Positions 39,761 through 50,500 of a DNA stretch of 64,000 nucleotides are shown in pieces (within the stretch, counting starts at the first letter, position 1; each line of letters opens with the position of its first letter). Where the stretch lies: NCBI RefSeq assembly GCF_030814475.1, contig NZ_JAUSVF010000001.1, positions 4,063,001 to 4,127,000 of the forward strand. Direction: 5' to 3'. The notes under the pieces are model-generated. The model did no database searches. It was not told the DNA's origin and saw only the letters and a list, made by a program, of their open reading frames with translations. The DNA is from Pararhizobium capsulatum DSM 1112. Its GTDB lineage: Bacteria; Pseudomonadota; Alphaproteobacteria; Rhizobiales; Rhizobiaceae. A program made the position numbers and the translations under genes.

Positions 39761-40192
39761 CTTTTCCGGGCAAGCCGGAATGATACCGGGACCGCTCAGT
39801 CATTCAGCTCTGTTGTCAGCATGCCAGCCAACGTAAAAGCCCCTCTCCCGTGGCTTGAAGAGGGGGCTTTAGATAAAGGGCTTGGTGATAAAATAGCCAG
39901 TCCTAGCAAAGTGCCTGGCAGATCGAACTGACCAGAACTACCCCGCCGGCGCATCCCCCAAATGGGGGTAGCCGACATGATTTTGCCTCAAATCGGGCTC
40001 TGCGTGACACAAATCGACAAAAAACTCGTGCTGGAAGCCCCCCCCTCATGCAAATAAATAAGCCGCATGCGAGACTACCGAACGAAATATTGTTTCGGAA
40101 ACAGTGACGCATACGCAGTTTTGCGCTATGGACCAGCGCTCGCGATTTAGGGATCGCAGATCAATCTCCGTCGAAGTTCAAGGAAGACGACC
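39761..40192. other. 432-bp gap between tRNA-Val and ilvD, with two hairpins
   Basis: No supported protein gene. A hairpin AAAGCCCCTCT / AGAGGGGGCTTT (39836-39870, one bulge) reads as a terminator best on the minus strand (tail TTTTAC). A smaller stem CCCCC-AAAT-GGGGG is at about 39956-39969. A short palindrome GCGAT/ATCGC at 40151-40166 lies close to the ilvD start. These could mark an unannotated minus-strand RNA or the end of readthrough. Confidence 0.4.
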
Positions 40193-42037
40193 ATGCCAGC
40201 CTATCGCTCCCGAACCACCACCCACGGCCGCAACATGGCCGGTGCGCGCGGCCTCTGGCGCGCGACGGGCATGAAGGACGAGGATTTTGGCAAGCCGATT
40301 ATCGCTGTCGTGAACTCATTCACACAGTTCGTGCCCGGCCATGTGCATCTCAAGGACCTCGGCCAGCTCGTTGCGCGCGAAATTGAAGCCAATGGCGGCG
40401 TCGCCAAGGAATTCAACACGATCGCCGTTGATGACGGTATCGCCATGGGGCATGACGGCATGCTCTATTCGCTGCCATCGCGCGAAATCATCGCCGACAG
40501 CGTCGAATACATGGTCAATGCCCACTGCGCCGACGCCATGGTCTGCATCTCCAACTGCGACAAGATTACTCCCGGTATGCTGATGGCCTCGCTGCGCCTC
40601 AATATCCCTGTCATCTTCGTCTCGGGCGGCCCGATGGAAGCCGGCAAGGTCGTGCTCTCCGACGGCAAGATTCACGCATTGGATCTGGTCGATGCGATGG
40701 TCGCCGCCGCTGACGACAAGATGAGCGACGAGGACGTCAGGGTCATCGAGCGCTCCGCTTGCCCGACCTGCGGTTCGTGCTCGGGCATGTTCACTGCAAA
40801 CTCGATGAATTGTCTGACGGAAGCGCTTGGCCTCTCCCTGCCCGGCAACGGATCGACGCTCGCAACCCATTCGGACCGCGAAAAGCTGTTCCTTGAAGCT
40901 GGCCGCCGTATCGTTGGCCTCGCCAAGCGCTATTATGAAGCCGAAGACGTAACAGCCCTGCCGCGCACGATCGCTTCCAAGGGTGCTTTCGAAAACGCCA
41001 TGGCGCTCGATATCGCCATGGGCGGCTCGACGAACACCGTTCTGCACATTCTCGCCGCCGCCCATGAAGGCGAAGTCGATTTCACCATGGACGATATCGA
41101 CCGTCTGTCGCGCAAGGTACCGTGCCTGTCCAAGGTCGCGCCGGCCAAGGCCGACGTGCATATGGAAGACGTGCACCGTGCCGGTGGCATCATGGCGATC
41201 CTAGGCGAATTGAACCGTGCCGGCCTGCTCAACGCTGACCTGCCGACGGTTCATTCCGATACGCTTGGCGATGCGCTGTCCAAATGGGACATCGCGGTCA
41301 CCGACAACCCGGCCGCACTTGAGCTTTTCAGCGCGGCCCCCGGCGGCATTCCGACCCAGGTCGCCTTCAGCCAGAGTGCACGCTGGAAGGAACTCGACTT
41401 CGACCGCGAGAAAGGCGTCATCCGCGATGCCCAGCATCCCTTTTCCAAGGATGGCGGGCTTGCCGTTCTGAAGGGCAACATCGCGCTCAATGGCTGCATC
41501 GTGAAGACGGCGGGCGTGGATGAGTCGATCCTGAAATTCTCGGGCCCTGCCCGCGTCTTCGAAAGCCAGGATTCGTCAGTCAAGGCGATCCTTGCAAACG
41601 AAGTGAAGGCCGGCGACGTCGTCGTCATCCGCTATGAAGGCCCGAAGGGCGGCCCGGGCATGCAGGAAATGCTCTATCCGACGAGCTACCTGAAGTCGAA
41701 GGGTCTTGGCAAGGCCTGCGCACTGATCACCGACGGCCGCTTCTCCGGTGGCACGTCCGGCCTTTCCATCGGCCACGTTTCGCCTGAAGCCGCCAATGGC
41801 GGCCTCATCGGCATCGTGCGCGAAGGCGATATGATCGACATCGACATCCCGAATCGCACCATCAGCCTGCGCGTCTCTGAAGAAGAAATCGCAGTCCGCC
41901 GCACGGAACAGGATACCAAGGGCTGGAAACCGGTCGAACAGCGCAAGCGCAAGGTGACGACGGCACTCAAGGCCTACGCCGCCTTTGCGACCTCCGCCGA
42001 CCGTGGTGCCGTGCGCGATCTCGGCGACTTCGGCTGA
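40193..42037 (+). CDS. ilvD: Dihydroxy-acid dehydratase
   Basis: Dehydrates 2,3-dihydroxy acids in isoleucine, valine and coenzyme A precursor synthesis. The 614-residue protein has the long-form pattern with [32 protein letters not shown] and [16 protein letters not shown], whose cysteines hold the 4Fe-4S cluster, and [21 protein letters not shown] near the end. The start has caaggaagacgacc upstream. It is a single-gene unit closed by a perfect terminator. Rhizobia often carry more than one ilvD; whether this is the main copy is not visible. Confidence 0.95.
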   Translation: MPAYRSRTTTHGRNMAGARGLWRATGMKDEDFGKPIIAVVNSFTQFVPGHVHLKDLGQLVAREIEANGGVAKEFNTIAVDDGIAMGHDGMLYSLPSREIIADSVEYMVNAHCADAMVCISNCDKITPGMLMASLRLNIPVIFVSGGPMEAGKVVLSDGKIHALDLVDAMVAAADDKMSDEDVRVIERSACPTCGSCSGMFTANSMNCLTEALGLSLPGNGSTLATHSDREKLFLEAGRRIVGLAKRYYEAEDVTALPRTIASKGAFENAMALDIAMGGSTNTVLHILAAAHEGEVDFTMDDIDRLSRKVPCLSKVAPAKADVHMEDVHRAGGIMAILGELNRAGLLNADLPTVHSDTLGDALSKWDIAVTDNPAALELFSAAPGGIPTQVAFSQSARWKELDFDREKGVIRDAQHPFSKDGGLAVLKGNIALNGCIVKTAGVDESILKFSGPARVFESQDSSVKAILANEVKAGDVVVIRYEGPKGGPGMQEMLYPTSYLKSKGLGKACALITDGRFSGGTSGLSIGHVSPEAANGGLIGIVREGDMIDIDIPNRTISLRVSEEEIAVRRTEQDTKGWKPVEQRKRKVTTALKAYAAFATSADRGAVRDLGDFG

Positions 42038-42060
42038 TAGCCAACTATTTTCCTGAAACG

Positions 42061-42097
42061 AAAAGACCGCATCTGGCGCCAGATGCGGTCTTTTTAT
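42061..42097 (+). terminator. Perfect palindromic terminator of ilvD
   Basis: Positions 42061-42094 form a perfect 34-base palindrome (arm AAAAGACCGCATCTGGC) followed by further T residues. It is 24 bases after the stop. Confidence 0.95.
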
Positions 42098-42256
42098 TTG
42101 CGAGGCTTAGGACCAACCGACAATCAGTTCAGGCCGTGGCGAAAATGGTGATTTTCTGCGACCCGGAGCGCAACCTACCTAAAGTACGTGAGCACCGGAA
42201 GCGCAGGAAAGCGCCATTTGCAGCCCGGCATGGCTGATTGCCGATTGGTCCTAGCG

Positions 42257-43459
42257 TCAATTGCCGCCAGCAGGCAGTGTCGCCTTCTGCGGCGGCTTGT
42301 TGATCCAGTTGTCCCGCTCGCGCCACAGGGCCGGAAGGGCAAGCGTTGCCACGGCAAAGAGCGCGATCAGTGTCTTTTCAAGTTGGCTGAACATCGGTGT
42401 CTGCTGATCGACGTAATAGACGCCGTAAACGATCGCGACATGCCAGACATAGACATGCAGCGAATGGCGTCCAAGAAGCCGCAGGAAGCTGAGGGTAAAG
42501 ACCCAGCGCAGGGCAGCTGCAATCTTCTGGACGGCAACATGACCATGCTTAGGACCGGCAACGATAAGCCAGGTCACAAGAAAGGCCGCGGCCGGGAAGC
42601 TCACGAGATAGACAAGGCCGAAATCGGCACGCACTTCCATGGTTGCAAACTTGGAGAGTACGGTTTCCGGCATCAGATCGTGGGCAGTCAGGATACGCAG
42701 CGGCAGGAAGAACAGGAGAAGGCCCGCCGCAATCTTTGGGAAGAACGTCTTTTGCGGATCGAAAACCCTTGCCCAGTCGATCGCCTTGGATGATGTCAGC
42801 ACGCCGAGCACGAGGCCGGAGAAGAATACGATCTGCCAGCCGAGCAGGTTGAAACTGACACGGATGCCTTGCTTGTCCGGTCCCATGATCCAGTTGTTGA
42901 CAGGATCGGTGACAAGGCGCTGCAGGCCAAGCTGGCCGGCGAGCCACAGCAGCAAGGATACGGCCATGACCTCTGCCCAGCGGCCTTTCAGGCAGAGCCA
43001 GATCACCGGCGGCGCAAACAGCATGTAGACGACATATTGCGGCAGGATATCCATGAAGGTGGGCTGGAACAGGAACGTCGCAACCGCGGCGAGGCGCAGC
43101 GGATCATCGAAATTCGTCGAGCCAAGCCAGTTGGACCAAGCCTGCGGCGCATGCGGCAAAACCAGCGCGACGGCAAGAACCGCAATCACGATGCCCATTG
43201 CATATTTGTAAAGCTCGAACGCACGGGCGGTCACGCGCTCGCTGCCCGCGAAATAACCGTCCTTGATCATCTTGCGGCTATAGACCATGCCGACAAGCAG
43301 GCCGGACAGGAACACGAAGCCCTGCGCATCCTCGACAAAGGCGAGCTGGTTGTGATTGACGAACAGCAACCAGTACCCGCCGGCAAAGACGAGATGGTTG
43401 ATCAGCATGAAGACGAGGAAGTAACCTCGCATGCCATCCATGATTTCATAGCGTTTCAT
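42257..43459 (-). CDS. opgC: OpgC-family membrane acyltransferase
   Basis: A 400-residue integral membrane protein of the OpgC/acyltransferase 3-like family, which adds succinyl groups to periplasmic glucans in other bacteria. It begins MKRYEIMDGMRGYFLVFMLINHLVF, has about ten hydrophobic helices, and ends with LLGRHSLHVYVWHVAIVYGVYYV. In rhizobia the cyclic beta-glucans are the likely acceptors. The two histidines expected in this family (INH, FLxGRHSLxVYVWH) are present. No glucan synthase gene is nearby, so the target is family inference. Confidence 0.85.
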   Translation of the reverse strand: MKRYEIMDGMRGYFLVFMLINHLVFAGGYWLLFVNHNQLAFVEDAQGFVFLSGLLVGMVYSRKMIKDGYFAGSERVTARAFELYKYAMGIVIAVLAVALVLPHAPQAWSNWLGSTNFDDPLRLAAVATFLFQPTFMDILPQYVVYMLFAPPVIWLCLKGRWAEVMAVSLLLWLAGQLGLQRLVTDPVNNWIMGPDKQGIRVSFNLLGWQIVFFSGLVLGVLTSSKAIDWARVFDPQKTFFPKIAAGLLLFFLPLRILTAHDLMPETVLSKFATMEVRADFGLVYLVSFPAAAFLVTWLIVAGPKHGHVAVQKIAAALRWVFTLSFLRLLGRHSLHVYVWHVAIVYGVYYVDQQTPMFSQLEKTLIALFAVATLALPALWRERDNWINKPPQKATLPAGGN

Positions 43460-43600
43460 CGCGCCATCCCATCGGCAATTTTTAACCGTTTAAAGGGTAG
43501 GGCGCGTGGATGAACCGACAATGAACGGGTTGCTTATGGCTTTTCCAATTGAAAAACCAATTATATTAGTGTCATAAAACTGTTATACAGCAAATTGGCG

Positions 43601-44575
43601 TCACTGTTTCGCCACAATCTCGCCCGTTGCCCATTGTTTGTCGATAAATTTCAGTACATCGACAATCTGCGTGCGCCACAACTTCCAGACATGATCGCCA
43701 TCGGTGATGCGCAGCTCAGCCGTGCGGCCGTTGGCCTGCAGCATGTCGTAAAGCGCAATGGCGCCGCGCCAAAGACGGAAACCATCGTCGTCGCCACAGG
43801 TGAGATAGGTCGGCGGCAGTGATCCACCCTTCTCCACCCGACGGGCAACGATGGTGAAGATGTTCTCGTCATTGAAGATATGCGCGTTGAACGGCGTCCC
43901 GAACGACCCCGAGAAATGATCCCCTGTCGATGGCAGGACGATGCCTGCGAGAATGGTCTCCGGGTTGACCTTGTGGAAGAACATGGTGTCGTGGATGAGC
44001 TTCAGGTCCGCCGGCGTCGTGGCGAATTGTGACTCTGGGATATTGTGCCAGATTGCCCCGGAAAGACTGGCAACGGAATCGTAAAGATCCGGATGACTAT
44101 AAGCGAGACGAAGCGCCCCGTAACCGCCCATGGAAAGGCCTGCGATCGCGCGGCCATCTCGGTCCTTGCGCACGGGCAGGCTCGCCTCGATCTGCTTGCG
44201 TAGATCGGTGGTTATGGCCGTCTCGTAGTCGCCGGGTCCGCCGGCAAGACCGGAATCGACGTACCAGCTGTTTTTGGCTGCCGGCATGACGACGACGAGC
44301 GGCTTGATGGTGTGGGCGGAGATCATACGATCGAGCGTCGGCCGGATATCACCGAGGTCGCGCCAGCTGTTCTGGTTTCCGCCGTGGCCGTGCAACAGAT
44401 AAAGCACCGGCCAACCCTCCAACGGTGGACGGCCATCGGGAATATAGACATTGACCTTGAGGTCGGCATCCAGCGCGGCACTTTTGAACGTGGCGTCTCG
44501 CAACTCGCCTGCCAAGGACAGGGATGGGGCAACAAGCAGGACGAGAAATACAAGCAAGGGCTTCAGCCGGTGCAT
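43601..44575 (-). CDS. Secreted esterase of the esterase D family
   Basis: An exported alpha/beta hydrolase of about 324 residues in the esterase D/feruloyl-esterase family (PF00756). A signal peptide (LLVFLVLLVAPSLSLAGEL) leads to VLYLLHGHGGNQNSW, the nucleophile serine in IAGLSMGGYGALRLA, and the acid and histidine in TCGDDDGFRLW and ITDGDHVWKLW. Start choice: the frame opens with GTG at 44614, but the ATG at 44575 begins the signal peptide directly and is preferred. Substrate unknown; family members include S-formylglutathione hydrolases and antigen 85. Confidence 0.85.
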   Translation of the reverse strand: MHRLKPLLVFLVLLVAPSLSLAGELRDATFKSAALDADLKVNVYIPDGRPPLEGWPVLYLLHGHGGNQNSWRDLGDIRPTLDRMISAHTIKPLVVVMPAAKNSWYVDSGLAGGPGDYETAITTDLRKQIEASLPVRKDRDGRAIAGLSMGGYGALRLAYSHPDLYDSVASLSGAIWHNIPESQFATTPADLKLIHDTMFFHKVNPETILAGIVLPSTGDHFSGSFGTPFNAHIFNDENIFTIVARRVEKGGSLPPTYLTCGDDDGFRLWRGAIALYDMLQANGRTAELRITDGDHVWKLWRTQIVDVLKFIDKQWATGEIVAKQ

Positions 44576-44735
44576 GAGGCAAGCGTCTCCAGGGGTTGCA
44601 GCCGGGTTCGACACGAACCTATCAGCCTAAGGCCCGATGGATCAAGATTCATCGGGCCTCCCATGCATCCTCAATTCTCGCCATTTCTCAAGGGTTGTCG
44701 ATAGAAACCACCATTACCGCAGCGCGCGAATTCAA

Positions 44736-45137
44736 TCAGGCGGACGGCGCCTGAGGCTCCATATAGGAGAGCTCCCAGACATGGCCGTCGGGATCCTGGA
44801 AGCTGCACCCGTACATGAAGCCATAATCCATCACCGGCAGCCATGACTTGCCGCCGAGTTCGAGCGCCCTGGCGAGCGTGTCATCCACCTCCTTGCGGCT
44901 TGAAACCGAGAGGCAGGTCAGCACTTCCGTCCCCTTAGCGGTGTCGCTCACCTCCCCCGCCAGGAAACCCTTGAAGCGGTCTTCATGCATCAGCATGACG
45001 AAGATGTTCTGCTCGACGACCATACAGAGCGTCGATTCATCGGAATATTCGGGGTTGAAGCTGAAACCCAGCCCGCTGAAGAACGCTTTCGATCGCGCCA
45101 CATCCTTGATCGGAAGGTTCACAAAAATCATCCGCAT
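44736..45137 (-). CDS. VOC/glyoxalase-fold protein
   Basis: A 133-residue single vicinal-oxygen-chelate protein. It reads MRMIFVNLPIKDVARSKAFFSGLGFSFN and ends in CSFQDPDGHVWELSYMEP, the strand with the metal-ligand Glu. The start at 45137 follows the strong site ggaggaga; the longer frame is not coding. A MarR gene lies 46 bases upstream on the same strand, and the pair probably shares a promoter at the 45642 palindrome. Related VOC proteins bind antibiotics or dioxygenase substrates; this one is unassigned. Confidence 0.85.
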   Translation of the reverse strand: MRMIFVNLPIKDVARSKAFFSGLGFSFNPEYSDESTLCMVVEQNIFVMLMHEDRFKGFLAGEVSDTAKGTEVLTCLSVSSRKEVDDTLARALELGGKSWLPVMDYGFMYGCSFQDPDGHVWELSYMEPQAPSA

Positions 45138-45183
45138 GCGCAGTCTCCTCCTGCCGGTGTCCGAAATCATGAAAAGGAAATGT

Positions 45184-45630
45184 TCAGGCCAGGGCCATGA
45201 GATCGGTGCGGAGCCTGCCTGGAATGCCGTCGCCCAGGGCCGCATCGACCTCGGCATGAGTCTTCGTCCAGATCGGCATTGCCTGCGACAACAGCGCATG
45301 ACCTGCCGGCGTCAGCTTCATGCGGCGCTGGCGGCGATCTTCGCGATCCACAATGATCGTTACCAGGCCGCGCTTCTCCAGCGGCTTCAATGCCGCCGTC
45401 AACGTCGTGCGGTCCATGGCCAGCAAATGGGCCACGGGCGCCATCGGCGGCGGCTCGGGTCTGTTGAGCGACATCAACAGGGAAAATTGTCCGTTGGTGA
45501 GATCAAGGAACCGCAACGCTTCATCGAACTTGCGTCCGAGGGCCCGTGCGGCGCGCTGCACATGGAGACACAGGCATGTGTCGCGAACATGAAGGGTCGC
45601 CTCGAAAGGAATCACGATATGCTTTGACAT
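45184..45630 (-). CDS. MarR-family transcriptional regulator
   Basis: A 148-residue winged-helix regulator. The recognition part reads LTNGQFSLLMSLNRPEPPPMAPVAHLLAMDRTTLTAALKPLEKRGLVTIIVDREDRRQRRMKLTPAG. It is divergent from the DUF899 gene, and a perfect palindrome GTTGATATCAAC lies 12 bases before its start, so it most likely represses both itself with the VOC gene and DUF899. The inducer is unknown; MarR proteins often respond to phenolics or oxidants. Confidence 0.9.
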   Translation of the reverse strand: MSKHIVIPFEATLHVRDTCLCLHVQRAARALGRKFDEALRFLDLTNGQFSLLMSLNRPEPPPMAPVAHLLAMDRTTLTAALKPLEKRGLVTIIVDREDRRQRRMKLTPAGHALLSQAMPIWTKTHAEVDAALGDGIPGRLRTDLMALA

Positions 45631-45641
45631 GGGAAGATAAT

Positions 45642-45653
45642 GTTGATATCAAC
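45642..45653. promoter_or_regulatory. Perfect palindrome, likely MarR operator
   Basis: GTTGATATCAAC, two perfect six-base arms, 12 bases upstream of the marR start and 49 bases before the DUF899 start. Size and symmetry suit a MarR dimer, and the location could block both divergent promoters. Confidence 0.7.
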
Positions 45654-45701
45654 CTATTTAGTCAACGGGAACGAAACGTGATTTCTGAGGAGGAATGACC
45701 G

Positions 45702-46433
45702 ATGTTGAGCAATCCAGTTGTATCGCGGGAGGAGTGGCTTGAAGCGCGCCGCAGTCTACTCGCCAAGGAGAAGGAAGAAACCCGGCTGCGCGACAAGATC
45801 CGCGCCGAACGCCAGGCCATGCCATGGGTGAAGGTGGACAAGACCTACACATTCGATACGCCGACGGGCAAGAAGACACTGACGGATCTCTTCGACGGGC
45901 GTAGCCAATTGATGATCTATCACTTTATGTTCGGGCCTGACTGGGAGGCCGGATGCCCCGGCTGTTCGTTCCTTGCCGACCATCTCGGCGGTACGCTGCC
46001 CCATCTCAACAACCACGACGTAACGATGGCCGTTGTATCGCGTGCGTCCCTCGAAAAGATCGAAGCCTACAAGAACCGCATGGGTTGGCATTTCCCCTGG
46101 GTTTCGTCCTATGGCAACGACTTCAACTTCGACTACCACGTCTCCTTCACCAAAGAGGAACTCGATTGCGGCAAGGTGTTCTACAATTTCAACGAAGTCC
46201 CAAGTGAAGAGGCCCATGACGAACTGCCCGGCATGAGCGCTTTCTACAAGGACGAGAACGGCACGATCTATCATACCTATTCCGACTACAGCCGAGGCGG
46301 CGAGGAAATCCTCGCGACGTTGATGATTCTCGATCGCGCACCCAAGGGCCGCAATGAAACATCTACCCTGAGCTTCGTGAAGCGGCATGATGAATATGAA
46401 GTGCCGGCCCAGGCGCAGTCCTGCTGCGCCTGA
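45702..46433 (+). CDS. DUF899 thioredoxin-like family protein
   Basis: A 243-residue DUF899 protein (thioredoxin-like AhpC/TSA relative). It shows EEWLEARRSLLAKEKEETRLRDKIRAERQ, YHFMFGPDWEAGCPGCSFLADHL with a CPGC pair, GWHFPWVSSYGNDFNFDYHVSF and, near the end, YHTYSDYSRGGEE. The family may have redox or haem-linked roles but is not characterised. The start is supported by gaggaggaatg at 45688-45698. Likely controlled by the divergent MarR protein through the shared palindrome. Confidence 0.88.
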   Translation: MLSNPVVSREEWLEARRSLLAKEKEETRLRDKIRAERQAMPWVKVDKTYTFDTPTGKKTLTDLFDGRSQLMIYHFMFGPDWEAGCPGCSFLADHLGGTLPHLNNHDVTMAVVSRASLEKIEAYKNRMGWHFPWVSSYGNDFNFDYHVSFTKEELDCGKVFYNFNEVPSEEAHDELPGMSAFYKDENGTIYHTYSDYSRGGEEILATLMILDRAPKGRNETSTLSFVKRHDEYEVPAQAQSCCA

Positions 46434-46551
46434 TCGCCGAACAAACGTCACGAAACGACAATAGCCTGTTTTACCGAAAGAGACCGGCGGAGCCGCCTTC
46501 CGCCGTGCAACGCTATTCATTCCTGTAATCGCAACATGGAGGAGCATCATA

Positions 46552-47331
46552 ATGCAGGACGCCCATGGAACGTTCGTCTGGTACGAACTGATGACGACTG
46601 ACACTGGAGCTGCGAAGGCTTTCTACACTGAAGTAACCGGCTGGAGCGCAAAAGATTCCGGAATGCCGGGGGTCGATTACACGCTGTTTTGCGCACCGAG
46701 CGGCGAACAGGTTGCAGGCCTCATGACGATGCCCGAAAGTGCATCGAAAACCAACATTCCGCCAGCCTGGCTTGGTTATATCGCCGTCCATGACGTCGAT
46801 GGCTCCGCCGCCGAAGTCACCTCCAATGGCGGTACGGTACACCGTGCGCCGGATGATATTCCGGGTGTTGGTCGCTTTGCAGTGGTCAGTGATCCGCACG
46901 GCGCAGTGTTTGCGCTTTTCCGCGGCCTTGAGGGCGACACGCCGCCCACCGCCCCCATGGGTACACCAGGCTTCATCGGTTGGAACGAGCTGATGGCAGG
47001 CGACCTCGAAACTGACTTCACCTTCTATTCAGCCCTGTTCGGGTGGAACAAGGGTGAAGGGATGGATATGGGGTCGATGGGGGTCTATCAGATTTTCGGC
47101 AAGGGCGAGGCGATGTTTGGCGGTATGATGACCAAGCCCGCGACCGTACCTGCACCGCCTTTCTGGACATTCTACATCGGCGTCGATGCGATAGACGCGG
47201 CAATCGAGCGACTGACGAAGGCTGGCGGCAAAGTTATCAACGGTCCGATGGAAGTTCCAGGCGGCGCCTGGATCGTCCAGGCCATGGATCCGCAAGGAGC
47301 AGGCTTCGCTCTGCTGGCGCCAAAACGCTAG
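46552..47331 (+). CDS. Two-domain VOC (glyoxalase/bleomycin-resistance fold) protein
   Basis: A 259-residue protein with two consecutive VOC domains (about 5-120 and 135-258), of the hydroxylase/CFP-30-like type. Each half repeats a related pattern: FVWYELMTTDTGAAKAFYTEVTGW with FAVVSDPHGAVFALF, and FIGWNELMAGDLETDFTFYSALFGW with IVQAMDPQGAGFALL. Twin VOC domains usually build one metal site. The start follows ggaggagcatcat. It is on the same strand as DUF899 but 118 bases away; no functional tie is shown. Confidence 0.88.
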   Translation: MQDAHGTFVWYELMTTDTGAAKAFYTEVTGWSAKDSGMPGVDYTLFCAPSGEQVAGLMTMPESASKTNIPPAWLGYIAVHDVDGSAAEVTSNGGTVHRAPDDIPGVGRFAVVSDPHGAVFALFRGLEGDTPPTAPMGTPGFIGWNELMAGDLETDFTFYSALFGWNKGEGMDMGSMGVYQIFGKGEAMFGGMMTKPATVPAPPFWTFYIGVDAIDAAIERLTKAGGKVINGPMEVPGGAWIVQAMDPQGAGFALLAPKR

Positions 47332-47520
47332 GTCCCCGCCTCAGGCATTACCAGCCAGCCGGGCGGCAGACCTCCGCCGCCCGGCAACTTTCCTGTCCTG
47401 CCCGCGACAGCTTTCCCGCCGCATTTACGGCAGAGGGAATTCCCGCCTTGCAATCTCTCTTCGCATTGCACAAACTTGCGGAAATGACGGCAAAGACCGT
47501 CGCGAGGGGTAAAGAACTGC

Positions 47521-50500
47521 ATGGCGATCAAGGCTGCGATCTATCATCTCACCCACTATCAGTATGACAAGCCGGTCCGTCTCGGGCCACAAATCATCCG
47601 GCTCAAACCGGCCGCCCATTCCAAGACGAAGGTTATCAGCCATTCGCTGCGTGTTTCCCCCGCCAATCATTTTGTGACGCTGCAGCAGGACCCGTACGGT
47701 AACTACCTCGCCCGCTATGTCTTTCCCGATCCGGTGACGGAACTGAAGGTCGAGGTCGATCTCGTCGCCGACATGACGGTGTATAACCCCTTCGATTTCT
47801 TCATCGAGGAAGAAGCCGAAACCTGGCCCTTTGAATATGCGGAAGAAATTCGCGACGACCTGAAGATCTACATGAAGGCTGAGCCGGCCGGGCCGGCGCT
47901 GCAGGCCTATCTCGACCAGATCGACCGCACGCCCGAGCGCACGGTGGATTTCATTGTTGGCCTGAACGCGCGGCTGCAGCAGGCGGTCAACTACGTGATC
48001 CGCATGGAGCCGGGCGTCCAGACACCGGAACAGACGTTGACACTGGCGCTCGGTTCCTGCCGCGATTCCAGCTGGCTTCTCGTCCAGATTCTGCGTCATC
48101 TGGGTCTCGCCGCCCGTTTCGTCTCCGGCTACCTCATGCAGCTTGCACCCGATCTCAAGGCGCTCGACGGCCCCTCCGGCACCGAAGTCGATTTCACCGA
48201 TCTGCATGCCTGGTGCGAGGTCTATATTCCGGGCGCCGGCTGGATCGGGCTTGATCCGACCTCTGGCCTGCTCACCGGCGAAAGCCACATCCCGCTTGCC
48301 GCCACGCCGCATTTCCGCAACGCCGCCCCGATCTCTGGCGGCCTCTATGGCGATGCAAACACGACTTTCGCCTTCGACATGAAGGTTTCGCGCGTCGCCG
48401 AGCACCCGCGCATCACCAAGCCGTTCTCGGACGAAAGCTGGGAGGCGTTGAATGCGGTTGGCGATTATGTCGATCGGGTTCTGCACGGCGCCGATGTGCG
48501 CCTCACCATGGGTGGGGAGCCGACATTTGTCTCCATCGATGATTTCGAATCGGGGGAATGGAACACCGACGCTGTCGGGCCAACAAAACGCGAAAAGGCC
48601 GATGAACTGATCCGGCGCCTGCGCGAGCGTTTCGCGCCCGGCGGCTTTCTCCACTATGGTCAGGGCAAATGGTATCCCGGCGAAAGCCTGCCGCGCTGGA
48701 CCTTTTCGCTTTACTGGCGCAAGGACGGCAAGCCGATCTGGCACAATCCCGACCTGATCGCCGCCGAAGGCAAGGACACCCAGGTGACCGCCAAGGAGGC
48801 GGAGGCCCTGATTGCCGGTATCGCCGCGGAACTCGATATCGAACAGGATATGGTCATCCCCGCCTTCGAGGATCCGGCCGAGTGGATCATCAAGGAAGGC
48901 AGCCTTCCCGAAAATGTCGATCCGTCCAATTCCAAACTGGAAAGCCCGGAAGAACGCGCCCGTATCGCCAAGGTGTTCGAGCGCGGGCTGACGACCCCGA
49001 CCGGCTATATTCTGCCGGTACAGGCATGGAATGCGAAGGCCGATGGCCAGAAATGGATTTCCGAGAAATGGCGCACCCGGCGCGGAAAGATATTCCTGAT
49101 CCCCGGCGATAGCCCGATCGGCTTCCGCATGCCGCTCGGCACCCTGCCCTACGTGCCGCCATCGCAATATCCGTATATTCATGAGGCCGATCCATCGATC
49201 GAGCGCGACGACCTACCCGACTATGGCGCACCGGCGCGTGCGCTGGCGGAAGCATCAAGAAAGGCCGCTGCGGAAGCGCGCCAGAAACGCGTCGAGCAGG
49301 TGCTTGAGGCAGCGAATGCCGACATTCGTGGCGCAGTGCGCACCGCCATGAGCGTGGAACCGCGCGATGGCCGGCTCTGTGTGTTCATGCCGCCGGTCGA
49401 GCGGATCGAGGATTATCTCGACCTGATCGCCGCCGCCGAAAAGGCTGCGGCCGATCTCGGCCTGCCGATCCATATTGAAGGTTATTCGCCGCCACAGGAC
49501 GAACGCATCAACGTCATGCGCGTCGCCCCCGATCCCGGCGTCATCGAGGTCAACATCCACCCCGCCTCCAACTGGAAGGACTGCGTCGAGATCACCACGG
49601 CCATCTACGAGGAAGCGAGGCTCACGCGCCTGGGCGCCGACAAGTTCATGATCGATGGCCGCCACACCGGCACCGGCGGCGGCAACCATGTCGTCGTTGG
49701 CGGCAACAATCCCAACAACAGTCCGTTCTTGCGCCGCCCGGACCTGCTGAAAAGCCTGATTTTGCACTGGCAGCGCCACCCGTCCCTGTCGTACCTTTTC
49801 TCCGGCATGTTCATCGGCCCGACCAGCCAGGCGCCCCGCATCGACGAAGCGCGCCACGACACGCTCTACGAGATGGAAATCGCGATGGCGCAGGTTCCAC
49901 TGCCCGGCATGGCGCAGGCGCCCCTGCCGTGGATGGTGGACCGCCTGTTCCGAAATCTGTTGACCGACGTTACCGGCAACACCCACCGCTCGGAAATCTG
50001 CATCGACAAGCTGTTTTCGCCGGACGGCCCGACCGGCCGCCTCGGGCTCGTGGAATTCCGTGGCTTCGAGATGCCGCCGAATGCCCGCATGAGCCTTGCC
50101 CAGCAATTGCTGGTGCGTGCCCTCATTGCCCGCTTCTGGCAGAACCCGGCCGATGGCGGCCTCGTTCGTTGGGGCACGACCCTGCACGACCGCTTCATGC
50201 TGCCGCATTATGTCTGGCAGGATTTCCTCGACGTGCTTGCTGACCTGAGGAGCAATGGCTTCGACATCAGGTCCGAGTGGTTCGAGGCGCAGCTTGAGTT
50301 CCGTTTCCCCTTCTGCGGCGAGGTCGAATACGAAGGCGCCAAGCTGGAACTACGACAGGCGCTCGAGCCCTGGCACGTCATGGGTGAACAGGGCGCTGTC
50401 GGCGGCACGGTACGCTATGTCGACAGTTCGGTCGAACGCCTGCAGGTCAAACTCGAAACCGCCAATCCCGAACGCTATACGGTCGCTTGCAACGGCCGGC

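Noticed and set aside
39903-40112. A 69-residue minus-strand frame upstream of ilvD, with several cysteines
   Set aside because: No ribosome-binding site, no family resemblance, and no supporting neighbour; kept only as part of the hairpin gap.
47425-49182. A 585-residue minus-strand frame within the transglutaminase-DUF2126 gene
   Set aside because: It is antisense to a protein with a full catalytic triad and has no recognisable domain.
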